From NCBI GenBank assembly GCA_029260165.1, contig JAJDDT010000052.1, positions 28,804 to 92,803 on the forward strand: a stretch of DNA of 64,000 nt, written 5' to 3'. Source of the DNA: Phycisphaerae bacterium (GTDB lineage Bacteria > Planctomycetota > Phycisphaerae > UBA1845). Shown here piece by piece: positions 26,115 to 35,255 of this stretch; position 1 is the stretch's first letter; the number at the start of each line of letters is the position of its first letter. Under the pieces are notes generated by a model that saw only the letters and a list, made by a program, of their open reading frames with translations, was not told the DNA's origin and did no database searches. The translations under genes and the position numbers were made by a program.

Positions 26115-28103
26115 CTATTCGTCCGCGACAGGCTCGTTCCCTGAATCCACCACAATCCTGGCTGCGTCTCTCATAATCGCACTGACCGGATTCGCAGAAT
26201 CAATCTGAGCGGATCGATCGAACGCGCGAACGGCTCCTTCCGGATCACCGCTGGAATAAAGGACGTAACCCAGCACCAGCCACGCGTCCGCATCGGACGG
26301 CTCGGCCGCAACATGCAGCCGGAGCTGCTGGATGTGCGACTCAAGACTGTCCTGATCGCCATACATTCGTGCGGCATCGACAGGCCTGTCGATAACGTCG
26401 GGCACCAGGGAAATTCCACGGCGAATCGCGCCGGCAGAAGCGGTGTATTGCCCCTCGGCAAACAAGGCCAACGCATAGGACAACTCGCCAAACCCGTTCT
26501 GAGGTGCGTCCAGGACGGAGTAGGAGAATAATTTTCGCGCGGCTTTGTAGTCACCCTTGCGAAAGGCTTCGACGCCGTCGGCGAGGAAGCTGTTGTTTAC
26601 CGGAATGCGGTCCTGCGGAGCAATTTCGATCGGGCGGGTCGGACCGACCGACTGGGGAGCAACATCAGGGTAACCACCCGTTCGGTTCTCGGCGGAATCG
26701 ACGTACACCGTGGTCGGTGATTCGACATAAACCGTATCAGGATAGGGATCGACCTCCCATAGCGGAGAATACCCCGCCGAAACGTAACGGTATGGATAGC
26801 GGTGGAAATAGCTGTCGAAGACGCTTGCGTATCCATACGGATAGTACAACCCACCGTAATAGTGGCCATAATGCGACACGCCCGTGTGGTAATCGTGGCG
26901 TCCGAATCCCAGGCCGTGGCGATTATGGTGTCCGCGATGACCATGGTGATCGTCGTGGTGACCACCGTGATGGCCATCGAACCCGCGACGATGGTAATAC
27001 GCGGTCAGCGAACCGTCGCCGATGTGCAATCCTGTTCGCAGCGAACTGTCATGATCGTGATTGGCGTACGACAGTCCGATCGAATTCGCCTGGCTTCGCC
27101 CCCGGTAGCCGTCGTATCTGGGCGTGTCGAAACGCGTCCTCGATTGGCCTTGACGCGAACTACCCACGAACGCCTTTCTCTCGGGAACGCCCCGCGAAAC
27201 CCGCGAGCGTGACGCGATTCCTGTTGACAGCCTCTGGCTCGGGCTGGTGTTGATCCCGTTCGAGAAACTGTTGCCCGTTCGGCTAAACGTGCGTGGCGAA
27301 TTGCCGGACATCCGGTTGGTGGATCGTGTCGAGATTCCCGCGCTGCGGCGCGTTGATCGCGGAATGATTGACTCGTTTATGACAGACCTGCGTCGGGCTG
27401 GCGAGCCGCTCGACGGGCGCAAACCGGTCGACGACGATCGTGTAGTTGCCACGGAAGATCGCGTGGTTCCAATGGCTGAACGCGGTGACACCCCGGCACG
27501 ACTGCTGCGCGATGGCTGCAAGGTGTTCGGCGATCGACCGCTGCGGGAGAACGAACGGGTTACGCCACCGAGATTTGAACCGTTGGACGAGCGTGCCACC
27601 GACCGCCTCGTTGTTGCACTCCGATTGGATGTTGTCGGACGTCTGGCTACCGAGGATCGACGGCTTGAAACGCCGACGCCGGCTGATCGCTGTGATGGAC
27701 GCGAGGACATGATCGGCGAGCGTGACGAACGCCTTGACGTCGCCCCGCTGGAACGCGTTCGCGTGGTGCGCGAACGCGATGCGGACGATCCCGCCGATGA
27801 ACGCGACGTGCGCGATCGTGAGGCAGATGCACTCGACCTCGTAGGCCTCGACCTGGTAGCGCTCGATCTTCTCGTGACCGATCGCCCCGCCGATCGCCTC
27901 GCACTTGAACGCGAACCGCGCGAGCGAGCACCGGACGACCTTGACGACCGCGCGCCCGAGGACCGGGGACGACTCTTTGCCGATGGAGAACTCCGCGCCG
28001 AGCGCCGCGCTCGTTGCGAATACACCTCGGGCGTGCCGGTCAGCACGAAAATCGACGCCAACGAAATGATCCACCACCGACGTGCTCGTAGATTTGCGAT
28101 CAT
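26115..28103 (-). CDS. Secreted Arg/Ser-rich TPR protein
   Basis: A 662-residue protein in three parts. A signal peptide (WWIISLASIFVLTG) is followed by about 270 residues of very arginine- and serine-rich sequence (runs such as RSSGARSSRSSGARSRGS), which look like eukaryotic SR domains. The middle is histidine-, glycine- and tyrosine-rich (HHGGHHDDHHGHRGHHNRHG, then many Y and P), a possible metal- or wall-binding segment. The C-terminal 150 residues have TPR-like helices (FRKGDYKAARKLFSY; DADAWLVLGYVLYSSGDPEGAVRAF). It starts at ATG 28103 with AAGGAG nine bases upstream and a strong promoter. The function is not known; a role at the envelope is inferred. Confidence 0.75.
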   Translation of the reverse strand: MIANLRARRWWIISLASIFVLTGTPEVYSQRARRSARSSPSAKSRPRSSGARSSRSSGARSRGSRSSARRSAGRSVTRRSSATRSRPTRSSASASRSRTSRSSAGSSASRSRTTRTRSSGATSRRSSRSPIMSSRPSQRSAGVGVSSRRSSVARRPTTSNRSATTRRSVARSSNGSNLGGVTRSFSRSGRSPNTLQPSRSSRAGVSPRSAIGTTRSSVATTRSSSTGLRPSSGSPARRRSVINESIIPRSTRRSAGISTRSTNRMSGNSPRTFSRTGNSFSNGINTSPSQRLSTGIASRSRVSRGVPERKAFVGSSRQGQSRTRFDTPRYDGYRGRSQANSIGLSYANHDHDSSLRTGLHIGDGSLTAYYHRRGFDGHHGGHHDDHHGHRGHHNRHGLGFGRHDYHTGVSHYGHYYGGLYYPYGYASVFDSYFHRYPYRYVSAGYSPLWEVDPYPDTVYVESPTTVYVDSAENRTGGYPDVAPQSVGPTRPIEIAPQDRIPVNNSFLADGVEAFRKGDYKAARKLFSYSVLDAPQNGFGELSYALALFAEGQYTASAGAIRRGISLVPDVIDRPVDAARMYGDQDSLESHIQQLRLHVAAEPSDADAWLVLGYVLYSSGDPEGAVRAFDRSAQIDSANPVSAIMRDAARIVVDSGNEPVADE

Positions 28104-28179
28104 GTCCCGTGTCTCCTTATTTGAATCCGCCTCGCCGACGTTCCCTCGTTACTTCGGATCAATAGTTTCTCACTGTTAA

Positions 28180-28208
28180 ATAATAGCACCCGGATGATAA
28201 ACGGGCAA
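28180..28208 (-). promoter_or_regulatory. Promoter of the SR-rich protein
   Basis: TTGCCC (28208-28203), a 17-nt spacer and TATTAT (28185-28180) on the minus strand, about 75 nt before the ATG. Confidence 0.6.
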
Positions 28209-28255
28209 GGGAATTATCGGCTTCCCAGGAAACGGCCGATATTCCGTAATCCCTT
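28207..28255 (-). terminator. Hairpin after the HAD gene
   Basis: Minus-strand hairpin with an inner stem ATCGGC / GCCGAT and an outer AAGGGA / TCCCTT, located after the HAD stop at 28269 and touching the next promoter. There is no U-tract, so termination is uncertain. Confidence 0.35.
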
Positions 28256-28268
28256 ATTTGACAACCAG

Positions 28269-28988
28269 TTAAGGAATAAAACGGGCTGGGACGGGTGCCT
28301 GCAGCAACTCGGAAATCTGGTCCAGGCTGCTGATTTTGTAATCAGGATGGGCGTTTCCGATGTCGTGAATGCGGCGATCGCGGCAAATCCAGGCGGCTGC
28401 GATACCAAAATTCCGGGCACCTTCAATGTCGCTGTGCAACGAATCGCCGACGTGCAACACATCGCGCGGGCTTACACCCATGAGGTTGCACGCCTGCTCA
28501 AAAATGGACGCGTCAGGCTTGTAACACCGGGCTTGCTCACTGGACAGAACAGCATCGAATTCGAGGTTGTGCTTTTCGATGGCGGCCAGGAGATGATCCG
28601 TGTCGGCATTGGACACACAGCAGACGGGCAAATCGAGCGCTATGATGGCAGACTCAGCTTCCTTGTGCAAACACGGATCGCACCAATAGGCATAGAGTCG
28701 ATCGGCGTACGGATGGGGATCGATCTCGCCGACGACCGGCTTGAGGGTCTCGACAAGGCTTTGGCACTCACAATTGTGAAGCGTCTTGAACCGGTCGTGA
28801 TTGCACGTCTCAATCATCCGAAAAAAACGATTTCCCCACGCAACGGTCAGTTCCCCGGCTGACATCTCCAAACCGAGATCGGCGACGATGTCCTGGCAGA
28901 CAGATTCGACCGCTTCAACATCGCCCGCAGCCACCGTTCCGTAGAAATCCAGAAAAACCGCTTTGTATTCGTAATCTGAATCAGCCAC
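28269..28988 (-). CDS. HAD-superfamily hydrolase
   Basis: A 239-residue enzyme. Motif I is FLDFYGTV, where the usual second aspartate is tyrosine, as in haloacid-dehalogenase-type members. Motif II is VCCVSNAD. The motif III lysine precedes DASIF (YKPDASIF), and HVGDSLHSDIEGA supplies motif IV. It probably removes phosphate from, or dehalogenates, a small metabolite; the substrate is unknown. Translation appears to begin at GTG 28988, six bases after a TATGAT -10 box, so the message is predicted to be leaderless. It lies just downstream of the HIT gene and may be read alone. Confidence 0.82.
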   Translation of the reverse strand: MADSDYEYKAVFLDFYGTVAAGDVEAVESVCQDIVADLGLEMSAGELTVAWGNRFFRMIETCNHDRFKTLHNCECQSLVETLKPVVGEIDPHPYADRLYAYWCDPCLHKEAESAIIALDLPVCCVSNADTDHLLAAIEKHNLEFDAVLSSEQARCYKPDASIFEQACNLMGVSPRDVLHVGDSLHSDIEGARNFGIAAAWICRDRRIHDIGNAHPDYKISSLDQISELLQAPVPARFIP

Positions 28989-28994
28989 GAACGA

Positions 28995-29023
28995 ATCATA
29001 GCGTAGCGTTCGACCACTTCCAA
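28995..29023 (-). promoter_or_regulatory. Promoter directly before HAD gene
   Basis: TTGGAA (29023-29018), a 17-nt spacer and TATGAT (29000-28995) on the minus strand; only six bases separate the -10 box from the GTG start. Confidence 0.55.
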
Positions 29024-29051
29024 GATGGATTCTTAATTTTGGATTTCTACG

Positions 29052-29474
29052 TCAGGCGAGCTGTTCCTTGATCTTCGCGATCAACGCGTCCGCTTCGCCG
29101 GTTGCGTAGGTTCCCGCGCTCCAGCGAAAACCCAATCCGTCTTTGTCGAAGCGGGGGATGATGTGAAAATGCACATGGTTGACGACCTGACCCGCGACGC
29201 TGCCGTTGTTCTGAAGGACATTGGTGCCCTCTGCGCCAACGGCTGTCGTCACAGCGCGAGCAAGCTCCGGCAGGTGCCTTGTCACCTCCGCCATCGCGTC
29301 GGGCGACAAATCGGAAATCTGCTTGTGATGAGACCTGGGAACGAGCAATGTGTGGCCTGGTGCGAGGGGTGCAACGTCCAGGAACGCCAACGCGCCCGGC
29401 GTGTCGAGTACGACATTGGCTGGTATTTCGCCTGCGACTATTTTGCAGAAAATACAGTCGGTGTTCGTCGTCAT
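29052..29474 (-). CDS. HIT family nucleotide hydrolase
   Basis: A 140-residue histidine-triad protein. The zinc-like start CIFCKIVAGEIPA and the catalytic triad HVHFHIIPR identify it; such proteins hydrolyse nucleotide phosphoramidates or dinucleoside polyphosphates. ATG 29474 gives the usual N-terminus (MTTNTDCIFC). A GTG at 29489, preceded by AGGAA, is a fair alternative and would add five residues. It follows rplQ by 7-21 nt and is the last gene of the ribosomal superoperon. Confidence 0.9.
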   Translation of the reverse strand: MTTNTDCIFCKIVAGEIPANVVLDTPGALAFLDVAPLAPGHTLLVPRSHHKQISDLSPDAMAEVTRHLPELARAVTTAVGAEGTNVLQNNGSVAGQVVNHVHFHIIPRFDKDGLGFRWSAGTYATGEADALIAKIKEQLA

Positions 29475-29495
29475 TCCAGGGTCGACCACCCGCGA

Positions 29496-30194
29496 CTATT
29501 CCTGCGAACCCGACTCTTTCGCATCGGCCTGGTCGGTCACATTCTCGGCTGGCGCTTCCGCAGCAGGAGACTTCGCCTTTTGAGAAGCCTTCCCGAACGA
29601 CTTTCCTGCCTTGACGGCGGCAGCGTAACGGGCATCGGCACGACGACGACGAGCGCTTGTGGCAGGCTTGGTCACACTGCCGGGGTGCTCCTCGTTACCG
29701 ACGAGTTCGAGCACCGCCAAAAAAGATTGATCACCCACGCGACGTTTGGCCAACTTGATCAGCCGGGTGTATCCACCATTGCGATCGGCAAAATCTCCGG
29801 CGACACGCTGAATCAACCGGTGCGTAATGGACTCAGCCGTAAACTCCAGCCGCCCCTTTGGCTGACCCGTGCGGTGCCGCCGACCGGTCCTGGCAGCAAT
29901 CACCTGCGAGCGGGCAGCATCGGACATTTGCTCATAAGCATTGCGGTGCTCTGCGGGAATCAACGAACGCTCACCCATCAACCGATGAATCTGACGACGC
30001 GCGATCAAATCTCCACCGCGCGCACGCTTGGCCAACGTGATCAAACGCTCAGCAAATGGTTTCACGTCCTTCGCCTTGGGAAGCGTGGTGGTAATCCTGC
30101 CATGCTCAAAAAGCGATTGGGCAAGGTTTCGACGCAACGCCTTGCGGTGCGACGTCGTCCTGTTCAGTTTACGTTGTGATACGCGATGGTTCAT
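29496..30194 (-). CDS. rplQ: Ribosomal protein bL17
   Basis: A 232-residue large-subunit protein. The N-terminal half is classical L17 (NRTTSHRKALRRNLAQSLFEHGRI; GYTRLIKLAKRRVGD). About 80-100 C-terminal residues are an alanine-, lysine- and glutamate-rich extension (KAGKSFGKASQKAKSPAAEAP), well beyond the 120-130 residues of E. coli L17. It follows rpoA, as in the alpha operon. Confidence 0.95.
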   Translation of the reverse strand: MNHRVSQRKLNRTTSHRKALRRNLAQSLFEHGRITTTLPKAKDVKPFAERLITLAKRARGGDLIARRQIHRLMGERSLIPAEHRNAYEQMSDAARSQVIAARTGRRHRTGQPKGRLEFTAESITHRLIQRVAGDFADRNGGYTRLIKLAKRRVGDQSFLAVLELVGNEEHPGSVTKPATSARRRRADARYAAAVKAGKSFGKASQKAKSPAAEAPAENVTDQADAKESGSQE

Positions 30195-30215
30195 GTGTCA
30201 CCTGGAATGCGATTC

Positions 30216-31334
30216 TTATGATGGGTCCGCAGGAACGGACATTTCAGTTTCTGTGGTACCAGTTGACGATTCACCTGGTGATTCTGATGACGCGAAGGCG
30301 TCCGAGCTGTAATGCTCGACCGGGGCAGGAGACGCATCACCGGGTGCATCCCGCTCGACATTGATGCCCAACGACAAGCCCAGATCAGCCAGTTTCCGAC
30401 GCACCTCGCGAAGCGATGTCTTGCCAAAACTACGAAGCCTGAGCAGGTCGGCTTCGGTCTTGCTCGCCAACTCGCCGACCGTTGCAATGCGTGCCGCCTC
30501 AAGACAATTGCTTGAACGCACGGACAATTCCAACTCCGAAATCGGTTTGCGAAAAACCTCCTGCATTTCATCGTTGACCTGCGGCGACTGCACCTGCGAT
30601 GGTGCGGAAGACTGAACGTAGTCCGAACCGATGTCGTAGTACTGCACGAATGGATTCAGATGCTTGCGCAGAATCTTCGACGCTTCGACAACCGCGTCCT
30701 CCGGAGTGACCGTACCGTTGGTCCAGACTTCCAGGAGCAGGCGATCGTAGTTCGTCCGCTGCCCCACGCGGGTATCCTCCGTACGATACCGAACACGCGA
30801 TACGGGAGAATAGATCGAATCGACCGCAATCACACCAACTTCCTGCTCAGCCGCACGATTGTCCGCCGCCGTGGCGTATCCACGACCACTCGACACAACC
30901 ATTTCCATCTGAAAATCAACGTCGTCGGTAAGCGTGGTCAGAACATGACCCGGGTCAAGAATATCGATAGCGGCGTCCGCTTCAATATCTCCCGCAACCA
31001 CCGGGCCTTTGGTATTCTTCTGTACCTTCATCGTTTTGGGCTCGTCGGACTCGGAGGACACAATCAGTCCCTTGACGTTCAGGATGATATTCGTCACATC
31101 CTCCAACACGCCCGGAATCGACATGAACTCGTGCTGAGCTCCGGCGATCTTCACCGAGCTGACGGCCGACCCTTCGAGGCTTGACAACAGCACACGACGG
31201 AGAGAGTTCCCGACCGTAACGCCGAAACCGCGCTCAAAAGGCTCGATCCGAAACAACCCGTATGTGCTCGTGCTGACGGATTCATCCCGAACAACCTCAC
31301 TCGGCAACTCCAAACCACGCCATCTAATCCGCAT
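30216..31334 (-). CDS. rpoA: RNA polymerase subunit alpha
   Basis: A 372-residue alpha subunit. The N-terminal assembly domain has FERGFGVTVGNSLRRVLLSSLEG. The C-terminal DNA-binding domain (about residues 255-320) has ELELSVRSSNCLEAARI and LLRLRSFGKTSLREVRRKL. A tail of about 45 residues after the CTD is rich in Ser, Glu and Thr and is absent from E. coli alpha (329 residues). It sits between rpsD and rplQ as in the usual alpha operon. Confidence 0.96.
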   Translation of the reverse strand: MRIRWRGLELPSEVVRDESVSTSTYGLFRIEPFERGFGVTVGNSLRRVLLSSLEGSAVSSVKIAGAQHEFMSIPGVLEDVTNIILNVKGLIVSSESDEPKTMKVQKNTKGPVVAGDIEADAAIDILDPGHVLTTLTDDVDFQMEMVVSSGRGYATAADNRAAEQEVGVIAVDSIYSPVSRVRYRTEDTRVGQRTNYDRLLLEVWTNGTVTPEDAVVEASKILRKHLNPFVQYYDIGSDYVQSSAPSQVQSPQVNDEMQEVFRKPISELELSVRSSNCLEAARIATVGELASKTEADLLRLRSFGKTSLREVRRKLADLGLSLGINVERDAPGDASPAPVEHYSSDAFASSESPGESSTGTTETEMSVPADPS

Positions 31335-31393
31335 TCAACACCTCTCCTGCAGCCCAAAAAGACTCACGCTCACACACAAGCCGCCGCAATAAT

Positions 31394-32023
31394 CTAGCGA
31401 CTGCACATTTCGACGATGAGCAACTCTTCGACCGGAATCTGTACATGCTCCCGCGTCGGTAAGGACACAACCCGCCCCTCGAGCTTGTCGGGGTCCAACT
31501 CCAACCAGGGCTGAACCGGAGCGCCGCTTTCACCAAGCAACGCTTTCACAAAATTCTTGCTCTTCTCATTATCCCGCACGGTGATGGAATCCCCCGCACC
31601 GATCTGGAAACCGGGCCTGTCAACTTTTCTTCCATTGACCTTGAGATGCCCGTGAACGATCAGTTGGCGCGCCGCCCGATGGGACGGGGCGAAACCAAGC
31701 TTCCACACGGCATTGTCAAGCCGACGTTCGAGAAGCTGGAGCAACTCCTGACCCGTATTGCCGGAAAGTTTTGTCGCACGCTCAAAATAGTGCAGGAATT
31801 GTTTTTCAAACAATCCGTAATATCGTTTAACCTTCTGCTTTTCGCGAAGACGAACGCCATAATTACTGACTTTGCCCCGACGCCACCGATGCATCCCGGG
31901 CGGATTGCTCCGCCACTGACGCTCCATGGGACATTTTGCCGACTCGCAGCGAATGCCCTTGAGCATCAGCTTGATGCCCTCGCGACGACAAAGCCTGCAG
32001 ACTGGTCCGATGTATCGACCCAT
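31394..32023 (-). CDS. rpsD: Ribosomal protein uS4
   Basis: A 209-residue primary 16S rRNA-binding protein. The N-terminus has four cysteines in a zinc pattern (CRLC near 9-12, C26 and C31), the zinc-containing S4 form. The S4 RNA-binding domain is LERRLDNAVWKLGFAPSHRAARQLIVHGHLKVNG. In many bacteria S4 represses its own operon; no such leader was identified here. Confidence 0.96.
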   Translation of the reverse strand: MGRYIGPVCRLCRREGIKLMLKGIRCESAKCPMERQWRSNPPGMHRWRRGKVSNYGVRLREKQKVKRYYGLFEKQFLHYFERATKLSGNTGQELLQLLERRLDNAVWKLGFAPSHRAARQLIVHGHLKVNGRKVDRPGFQIGAGDSITVRDNEKSKNFVKALLGESGAPVQPWLELDPDKLEGRVVSLPTREHVQIPVEELLIVEMCSR

Positions 32024-32053
32024 GATACTTGCTACCTTCCGAAAACGCTGATT

Positions 32054-32437
32054 CTAAACTCGCCTCTTTTTCGCAGGCCGACAACCATTGTGCGGAATCG
32101 GCGTCACATCCTCAATCGACTGGATTCTCATCCCCGCAGCCTGAAGAGCGGTGACGGCGGACTCGCGACCCGAACCCGGTCCCTTCACACGAACTTCCAG
32201 TTCCATCACACCATACTTTTTGGCGGCGTGGGCAGCCTGTTCTGCTGCTCGCTGCGCCGCGAATGGCGTACTCTTTCGCGTCCCCTTGAAACCAACAGTG
32301 CCCGCGGATGACCATGAAAGAACCTCACCGTTGATATCCGTGATGGTCACCATCGTGTTGTTAAACGTCGCCTTGATGTGGGCAATTCCACGAGCAACAT
32401 TCCGACGCGTTCGCTTCTTACCTGGACCCTTAGCCAC
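32054..32437 (-). CDS. rpsK: Ribosomal protein uS11
   Basis: 127 residues, normal length. Core motifs are [18 protein letters not shown] and the C-terminal [13 protein letters not shown]. The start overlaps the end of rpsM by eight bases, so the two are coupled. Confidence 0.96.
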   Translation of the reverse strand: MAKGPGKKRTRRNVARGIAHIKATFNNTMVTITDINGEVLSWSSAGTVGFKGTRKSTPFAAQRAAEQAAHAAKKYGVMELEVRVKGPGSGRESAVTALQAAGMRIQSIEDVTPIPHNGCRPAKKRRV

Positions 32438-32819
32438 GATGCAACTCCTTGATACCCTTCTTGCCGGCTACTGTTTTCTTCGGACCCTTGCGCGTTCGAG
32501 CGTTGCACCGGGTTCGCTGACCCCGCGTCGGTAACCCGACACGATGACGCATACCCCGGTAGCAGCCAATATCACGAAGACGCGCGATACATGCTGTGAC
32601 ATGGCGCCTCGCCTGCCCCTCCACCGTGTAGTTACGATCGATGATTCCAGCGATACGCGAAACCTCATCCTCGCTCAGATCCTTTGACTTGAGGGTAAAA
32701 TCGATCCCCGCTTCCTTCAGAATCTCGCGCGCATGGTGAGGTCCAACGCCATAAATGTAGCGAAGCGAATATTGAACTTGTTTGTTCGGCGGCACATCGA
32801 CGCCCGAAATACGAGGCAT
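32430..32819 (-). CDS. rpsM: Ribosomal protein uS13
   Basis: 129 residues. Starts [25 protein letters not shown], with the [21 protein letters not shown] motif near the C-terminus and a basic tail. It contacts the P-site tRNA and the subunit bridge. It follows rpmJ by 12 nt. Confidence 0.96.
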   Translation of the reverse strand: MPRISGVDVPPNKQVQYSLRYIYGVGPHHAREILKEAGIDFTLKSKDLSEDEVSRIAGIIDRNYTVEGQARRHVTACIARLRDIGCYRGMRHRVGLPTRGQRTRCNARTRKGPKKTVAGKKGIKELHRG

Positions 32820-32831
32820 GCAATCGCTCCT

Positions 32832-32948
32832 TTAGCCTTGGCGCTGCTTGTGACGAGGGTTCGACGTACACACAACACGCACGACCCCCTTGCGTTTTAC
32901 AATTTTGCAATTCTCACAGATTCGTCTGACACTGGCACGGACTTTCAT
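32832..32948 (-). CDS. rpmJ: Ribosomal protein bL36
   Basis: 38 residues, from ATG 32948 to TAA 32832. The start [17 protein letters not shown] and later C..NPRHKQRQ give a C-x2-C...C-x4-H zinc-ribbon, the zinc-binding form of L36. It lies between map and rpsM, where infA is also found in many bacteria; infA is missing here. Confidence 0.95.
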   Translation of the reverse strand: MKVRASVRRICENCKIVKRKGVVRVVCTSNPRHKQRQG

Positions 32949-33047
32949 CCTTCAACTCCTGTTCAAGGCGGACATCCCACCTGTCTGATCAACGCAACAA
33001 AACCTGTTCGGCCCCGTCAACAAGACTCACCGCAATCAACAAAAAAC

Positions 33048-33896
33048 CTACGGTCCGGTCAAAACAGCCACGCCACTCTCCGTGACCGCCAGCGTGTGCT
33101 CAAAATGGGCCGCCCAACTGCCGTCACGCGTGACAACCACCCAGCGGTCCGGATCACGATAACTCACCTCGAACGAACCGGCATTCACCATTGGTTCAAC
33201 CGCAATCACCATGTTCGGGCGCAAACAAAAATCCGACTTCGCCTGCTTGCGATCGTGATAATTCGGAACCTTCGGCTCCTCATGCATCTGCCGGCCAATA
33301 CCATGACCCACAAAATCGCGAACCACGGAAAACCCGTTCCGCTCCACGAACTCCTGCATCTGAGTCGCAACCTCGCTCCACATCCGCCCGGGAGCAATCT
33401 CATTTATTGCGAGTTTCAGCACGTTTTCCGTGACGTCAAGGAGTTTTTTTGCATTTTCGTCGATTTTGCCGACCGGAAGCGTTCTGGCAGCGTCTCCGCA
33501 GTACCCTTCAAGTCTCACACCACAATCGACACTCACAACGTCACCGTCCTGCAGCACCCGATCACCCGGAATACCGTGAACAATCTCTTCATTCACACTG
33601 ATGCACAACGCAGCCGGAAACGCAATCCTCGCCTGAGGATTGACCACGCCCTTGAACAGCGCCGTCGCACCCGCATCCGCGATCCGTTTCTCCGCCAATT
33701 CGTTCAACTCGCCGGTCGTCACACCAGGCTTGACGGTTTCGCGGACCTCTTCGTGGACATCATACACGAGCCGGCCGGCCTTCTTCATCAGCCCGATTTC
33801 GCGCGCACTCTTGAGAATAATGCCACGCTGCCCCATGGCTGACCGCTTCTCCTTCTCGTCCTTGTTCAATGACTTCTTCACTGCCTGTTCGCCCAT
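33048..33896 (-). CDS. map: Methionine aminopeptidase type I
   Basis: A 282-residue metalloprotease removing N-terminal methionine. Metal ligands are visible in VVSVDCGVRLEGYCGDAART (two aspartates), GHGIGRQMHEEP (histidine), the later EPM and the final HFEHT. The N-terminus is about 20 residues longer than usual and lysine/glutamate-rich (KKSLNKDEKEKRS). ATG 33896 lies three bases after the secY stop and is kept; ATG 33836 would begin at the conserved ILKSAREIGLM region. Confidence 0.94.
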   Translation of the reverse strand: MGEQAVKKSLNKDEKEKRSAMGQRGIILKSAREIGLMKKAGRLVYDVHEEVRETVKPGVTTGELNELAEKRIADAGATALFKGVVNPQARIAFPAALCISVNEEIVHGIPGDRVLQDGDVVSVDCGVRLEGYCGDAARTLPVGKIDENAKKLLDVTENVLKLAINEIAPGRMWSEVATQMQEFVERNGFSVVRDFVGHGIGRQMHEEPKVPNYHDRKQAKSDFCLRPNMVIAVEPMVNAGSFEVSYRDPDRWVVVTRDGSWAAHFEHTLAVTESGVAVLTGP

Positions 33897-33899
33897 TCT

Positions 33900-35243
33900 C
33901 TAGGACATTCGTCCACGAATCGGGCCTTCACCGCCCAGGAAACCTTCGTAGTTTCGCATGATCAGGCTCGCTTCAACCCGCTGGACAACGTCAAGCGCGA
34001 CACTGACAACAATAAGCAAACCCGTTCCACCAAGAAACGCCGACACAAAGAACGGAATCTGCAACCAGGAGGCAATCATCGTCGGGATGATGGCGATCAA
34101 CGCGAGGAACGCCGCACCGACGTAGGTAATTCGACCCATCACTTTTTCAAGATAGTCTGCCGTACGTTTTCCCGGTCGAAGACCCGGAATAAAACTTCCG
34201 TAATCCCGGAGGTTGTTGGCCATCTCCTTGGGCTGAAACTGCACGGTCGTCCAGAAATACGCGAAGAAAAACACCATTCCTATATATGTGATGATGTACA
34301 AATAGCCGCCCGTGGAAAAAGCGCTGGCCAGAAACCCCCATGGTCCACCGGGGAATCCACCCGCAAGCTGTGCGAACAGGACGCTCGGGAATATCAAAAG
34401 CGAACTCGCAAAAATGATCGGCATCACACCGCCGTGATTTACACGCAAAGGCAGGTATTGACGCTGACCACCGTAAACCCGTCGTCCTCGTGTTTGCTTG
34501 GCCTGCTGGATCGGAATCCGTCGCTGGCCCTGGGTGATGAGAATCGACCCTGCCACCACGCTGACGAACGCAACGATCAGGAACAGGATCTTCGATGGTC
34601 CCAGCGCGTCGCTGGAGACCCCGGACACTGTGAGGTCAGCGTTATCGACGACATAGATCAGCGCCTGCGGCATCTGAGAAATGATCCCCGCCATGATGAT
34701 CAACGACACACCGTTGCCCACACCGTACTTATCGATCTGCTCACCAAGCCACATCAGAAAGACTGTCCCCGTCGTAAGCGACAGCAGGCCCATCATCCAG
34801 TAGAAAATCGAGCCGTTAAAATCTGCGAAGATAAACTGATTATTGTGCAGGTAGCGCATCCAGATCGTACCCTGCACCAGACACAACAGAACCGTTGCGT
34901 ACCTCGTGTATTCCGTGATCTTCTTTCGACCCGCTTCGCCTTCTTTTGAAAGCTTTTCCAACGCGGGCACCACCGTGACCAGCAACTGAAAGATGATGGA
35001 CGCAGAGATGTACGGCATGATTCCCAGGCCGAAGATCGTACTCTGGCCCAGATCGCCACCCGTGAACATCGAGAAAATCTGGCCCAGGTCTCCCAGACCC
35101 TGCGACTGTCCCATCGCCTCCTGATCCACACCGGGAATCGGGACGTAGAACCCCAACCGGTAGATGGCCAACATCCCCACGGTGAACATCAGTTTGTTCC
35201 GAAGTTCCGGGATTTTAAAAATGTTCAGGAAAGACTTTAGCAT
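33900..35243 (-). CDS. secY: Protein translocase SecY
   Basis: A 447-residue, ten-helix channel of the Sec translocon. The plug/helix-2 area is SIFGLGIMPYISASIIFQLL; cytoplasmic loops carry QAKQTRGRRVYGGQ and the late PGLRPGKRTADYLEKVM. It sits after rplO in the spc cluster and pairs with SecE, encoded 26 kb upstream in the same block. Confidence 0.96.
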   Translation of the reverse strand: MLKSFLNIFKIPELRNKLMFTVGMLAIYRLGFYVPIPGVDQEAMGQSQGLGDLGQIFSMFTGGDLGQSTIFGLGIMPYISASIIFQLLVTVVPALEKLSKEGEAGRKKITEYTRYATVLLCLVQGTIWMRYLHNNQFIFADFNGSIFYWMMGLLSLTTGTVFLMWLGEQIDKYGVGNGVSLIIMAGIISQMPQALIYVVDNADLTVSGVSSDALGPSKILFLIVAFVSVVAGSILITQGQRRIPIQQAKQTRGRRVYGGQRQYLPLRVNHGGVMPIIFASSLLIFPSVLFAQLAGGFPGGPWGFLASAFSTGGYLYIITYIGMVFFFAYFWTTVQFQPKEMANNLRDYGSFIPGLRPGKRTADYLEKVMGRITYVGAAFLALIAIIPTMIASWLQIPFFVSAFLGGTGLLIVVSVALDVVQRVEASLIMRNYEGFLGGEGPIRGRMS

Positions 35244-35255
35244 CGTGATCCCACA

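Noticed and set aside
27247..28179. A plus-strand frame rich in Arg, Asp and Glu
   Set aside because: It is the antisense of the Arg/Ser repeat region; its composition follows from the repetitive codons of the SR-rich gene, which has the promoter and ribosome site.
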